41,236 bases of DNA from OMIS01 sp964443885. Lineage in GTDB: Bacteria; Patescibacteriota; Microgenomatia; UBA1400; PJMF01. Positions 39,073-41,236 of the stretch are shown piece after piece. The stretch's first letter is position 1. Each line of letters begins with the position of its first letter. The stretch lies in NCBI GenBank assembly GCA_964443885.1, contig CAYUES010000004.1, forward strand, positions 1 to 41,236, in the 5' to 3' direction. The translations under genes and the position numbers were made by a program. A model generated the notes under the pieces. That model was not told where the DNA came from. It made no database searches and was given only the letters and a program-made list of their open reading frames with translations.

Positions 39073-40159
39073 AGAGTTTATTATCCGCGTCTAGCGGAAT
39101 TGAAACTAGCTGCAGTTTTTTCTTCATAGTTTTATTGCTATGGTGAACTTGATTGAGAGCGGCAATAATTGACTCTTTGGTCAGATCTTTTTGATTGATC
39201 AAAACTGCCCCACCCGTTTGAGCGAGCCACTGGGCATTGAGTAACTGCTCATCATTTCTGGAAAATGGCAGCGGAATTAGAATTGCAGGAATAGCAAAAA
39301 CGCCAATTTCTTGTGCTGTATTTGCCCCTGCTCTAGAAATAATGCCCGCTGCTTGACTATAAATCCAGGCAAGTTCATCGACACTCACCCACTCTCTGAC
39401 GATATACTGACTCCGCTGATTGGTTTTAAGTTGCTCACGAGAGTTTTCTAGTTCTTGAATATAACTGCGCTTTTGGCTGGTACTGCCACACTGATGAATC
39501 ACAAACCAATCTTTGAGTAACTGGGGCAAACACTGGGCTACTACAGTATTAATAATCTCTGAGCCCTGGCTGCCACCAGTAATATAGAGAATTGGTTTTT
39601 CCGGTTTTTTGGTAATCCAAGTGGGCTGTGTAGGATTTTTTTGTAAGAGTTGTTTGCGTAAGACATTGCCCGTTACGACTACATTTTTTGAGACAAGACT
39701 GACTGAGTCTGGATAGGAAACAGCAATCACTTTAGCTACATTCATAATGAAACGGTTAGCACTACCGATAGTACGTGTTTGCTCATGAGTAATCACCGGC
39801 ACATGCAAAAGCCAGGCAGCTACGGCCACTGGCACTGCTAAGTAACTCCCAAACGAAACCACAATATTTGGACGTTCACGGAGGATAATGCTACCAGCAT
39901 GGAAAAAAGCGGTGACCGAGAGATACACTGAGTGCAGCAAGGCAATCGGGTTGTACTCTGCAAACTTGCCTGAGCGAAACGAGATAAACTTTACGGAGCG
40001 CTTTTCAATTTCTAGCCGCTCTTTGGAAGGCTGCTTTGATTTTTCTTGTGAATAGTCACGACCAATAAAAACCACGCTGTCTTGAGCGTGTTCTTCTTTA
40101 ATGTAATCAATGAGGCCGAGGGCCGGTGTAAGATGCCCGCCGGTAATGAGCAGTTTCAT
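39041..40159 (-). CDS. murG: UDP-GlcNAc:lipid I GlcNAc transferase MurG
   Basis: A 372-residue GT28 enzyme that adds GlcNAc to lipid I to give lipid II on the inner membrane face. The start reads MKLLITGGHLTPALGL. Conserved pieces follow: VVSFGSYLAVPVAVAAWLL, PVITHEQTRTIGSANRF, ILYITGGSQGSEIIN, and IISRAGANTAQEIGVF...PAILIPLPF in the UDP-GlcNAc-binding half. The usual N-terminal loop GGTGGHxxPA is shortened to TGGHLTPA. The ATG at 40159 follows the ftsW stop by one base (TAACATG, as at gatA/gatB); an ATG at 40189 would add ten non-conserved residues. Confidence 0.93.
   Translation of the reverse strand: MKLLITGGHLTPALGLIDYIKEEHAQDSVVFIGRDYSQEKSKQPSKERLEIEKRSVKFISFRSGKFAEYNPIALLHSVYLSVTAFFHAGSIILRERPNIVVSFGSYLAVPVAVAAWLLHVPVITHEQTRTIGSANRFIMNVAKVIAVSYPDSVSLVSKNVVVTGNVLRKQLLQKNPTQPTWITKKPEKPILYITGGSQGSEIINTVVAQCLPQLLKDWFVIHQCGSTSQKRSYIQELENSREQLKTNQRSQYIVREWVSVDELAWIYSQAAGIISRAGANTAQEIGVFAIPAILIPLPFSRNDEQLLNAQWLAQTGGAVLINQKDLTKESIIAALNQVHHSNKTMKKKLQLVSIPLDADNKLYALAQKFATK
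39080..39085 (-). promoter_or_regulatory. Possible internal -10 box before ftsQ
   Basis: GATAAT ends 7 nt before the ftsQ ATG, inside the end of murG. Spacing fits the leaderless pattern seen elsewhere. Confidence 0.3.
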
Positions 40160-40160
40160 G

Positions 40161-41225
40161 TTAGTTTTTTCTATCTGTTGATCTTCCAATTCTCGAGAGG
40201 ATACCTGCAGCCAAGAGTACCATGATTACAGCGGATCTTCCATATGAGAAAAACGGCAGTGGTACTCCAGTCAGTGGTACCAGCCCCACCACCGAACAGA
40301 GGTTTAAAATCATCTGGACACCCAACCAAGTGATCAGCCCCAAACCCAGCAGTCGCACGCCGATATCTTTTTCATCTTTAATAATTTGATAGCCCAGGAG
40401 CATGTACCCCAGCAAGGCTAATATTATAATCGTCGAACCAACAAAACCGACTTCTTCAGCAATAATCGCAAAGATTGAGTCGGTACTGGCCTCAGGAATA
40501 TACGCAAATTTTTGAGTGGAGTTGCCCAATCCTTGGCCAAACCAACCACCTCGTCCAAGCGCTAAAGTAATTTGGCGAATGTGAAAACTTGCACCGAGTG
40601 GATCAGATTCTGGATTAATGAACGTCATCACTCGTTCTCGTCGGTACGGTGAAGTAAAAATTGCCAACGCTACGAGGGGAATTCCCACGGCGGCGATCAT
40701 TGCTAAGTGTTTGAGATTACCCCCTGCTACAAAAAATACACTACACGCAATGCTGAGTACTAACAGGAGTGAGCCTAAGTCTGGCTGTAGAATTAATAGC
40801 AAAATTGGGAGTGCCAGTGACGCCAAAAAAACACGCAGCCGTTGATGTTGAGACATCCACTGTGCATAAAAAGTAATCAAGCCAAACTTAAAAAACTCCA
40901 CAGACTGAAATCCAAAGCCACCGACATTAATCCACCGACTCGCGCCATTCAGCTCCCGGCCAATCCCAGGAATGAAGACAGCGATCAAAAGTAAAATGCC
41001 AATACCATACAAGAATGGGCCAAACCGGACCCAGAGTTTGGGGGGGATTAATAGTCCTGCCAAGTACGCAACCAACCCAACCGCCACGCCCACTAAGTGC
41101 TGTTTAAACAAAAAATATTGATCGCCAAAGGTAGTAAAACTTTCAGCAACCGAGGCTTCCAAAACAAAGATAGAACCAATAATAAGTAGTGAAAAAGTTA
41201 GGACTGTAAAGCTAAAGTTTTTCAT
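40161..41225 (-). CDS. ftsW: SEDS-family septal peptidoglycan polymerase FtsW
   Basis: A 354-residue protein with about ten membrane helices. SEDS landmarks: RWINVGGFGFQSVEFFKFG, QPDLGSLLLVLSIA, the loop IPEASTDSIFAIIAEEVGFVG with the catalytic Asp, and PLTGVPLPFFSYGRSAV. FtsW polymerises lipid II at the septum. Two conserved spots are altered: QPSE is QSVE, and the SYGGSS motif is SYGRSA. It leads the cluster inside the window; the 11 bases before its ATG end in ATGA, so an upstream gene (murD is the usual neighbour) may overlap it. That gene is outside the window. Confidence 0.95.
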   Translation of the reverse strand: MKNFSFTVLTFSLLIIGSIFVLEASVAESFTTFGDQYFLFKQHLVGVAVGLVAYLAGLLIPPKLWVRFGPFLYGIGILLLIAVFIPGIGRELNGASRWINVGGFGFQSVEFFKFGLITFYAQWMSQHQRLRVFLASLALPILLLILQPDLGSLLLVLSIACSVFFVAGGNLKHLAMIAAVGIPLVALAIFTSPYRRERVMTFINPESDPLGASFHIRQITLALGRGGWFGQGLGNSTQKFAYIPEASTDSIFAIIAEEVGFVGSTIIILALLGYMLLGYQIIKDEKDIGVRLLGLGLITWLGVQMILNLCSVVGLVPLTGVPLPFFSYGRSAVIMVLLAAGILSRIGRSTDRKN

Positions 41226-41236
41226 CTAATCAGTGT

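Noticed and set aside
1..41236. CRISPR array, transposase, integrase or phage genes
   Set aside because: No regularly spaced repeats with spacers and no DDE, Y1/HUH, tyrosine or serine recombinase proteins were found.
1..41236. Alternative genetic code (TGA as Gly)
   Set aside because: TGA ends many genes, including the ATGA overlaps at 1198, 14251, 20369 and 30580, and core proteins need no TGA read-through.

Overview
The window looks like part of a small, compact bacterial genome of the Candidate Phyla Radiation (Patescibacteria). This placement is an inference. It rests on reduced but divergent housekeeping genes (CTP synthase, MurG, FtsW/RodA), a cell-division cluster without murC/murB/ddl next to ftsQ-ftsA-ftsZ, very short intergenic gaps, many 4-bp start/stop overlaps, and a small accessory gene set dominated by short membrane or secreted proteins of unknown function. 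TGA is used as a stop codon throughout (for example in the ATGA overlaps), so the code is standard and not the TGA-sense code of Gracilibacteria/Absconditabacteria.

Layout. 0-4.5 kb is accessory: an unrecognised gene running off the left edge, a two-gene split lycopene-cyclase-like pair, membrane proteins, a Nudix hydrolase and an HExxH membrane protein. 4.6-15.8 kb is mostly housekeeping on the minus strand: tRNA-Glu, yraN overlapping rplS, pyrG, and a tight lemA-htpX-gatC-gatA-gatB-dnaE run. 16.1-18.4 kb is on the plus strand: tRNA-Asp, a membrane-anchored LysM protein, tRNA-Gly, tRNA-Thr and an Ig-like surface protein. 18.4-21.6 kb is a glycan-export operon (flippase, GT2 glycosyltransferase, O-antigen-ligase-like polymerase). 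21.6-26.1 kb holds lepB, parB, rpmA, a THUMP tRNA methyltransferase, rplU and rodA. 26.2-30.8 kb is a second accessory island with a secreted protein, a second HExxH protein, an RNxxxH (HEPN-like) protein, duplicated small membrane proteins and three copies of the 3' tail of an acetyltransferase gene. 30.9-34.2 kb is ileS behind a complete T-box riboswitch. 34.2-41.2 kb holds a methyltransferase-like protein, a transglutaminase-like protein and the division/wall cluster ftsW-murG-ftsQ-ftsA-ftsZ.

How the genes work together. FtsW, MurG, FtsQ, FtsA, FtsZ and RodA build septal and side-wall peptidoglycan. The flippase/GT2/ligase operon and the LysM and Ig-like proteins serve the cell surface. 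GatCAB with tRNA-Glu and tRNA-Asp points to transamidation of misacylated tRNAs, and T-box control of ileS senses isoleucine starvation.

Two themes stand out. First, many genes carry an (often extended) -10 promoter element (TGnTAnnnT) only 6-8 nt upstream of the start codon, which implies leaderless mRNAs. Second, several intergenic regions hold strong inverted repeats that look like undescribed structured RNAs (23.12-23.25, 15.86-15.94 and 33.77-33.89 kb).
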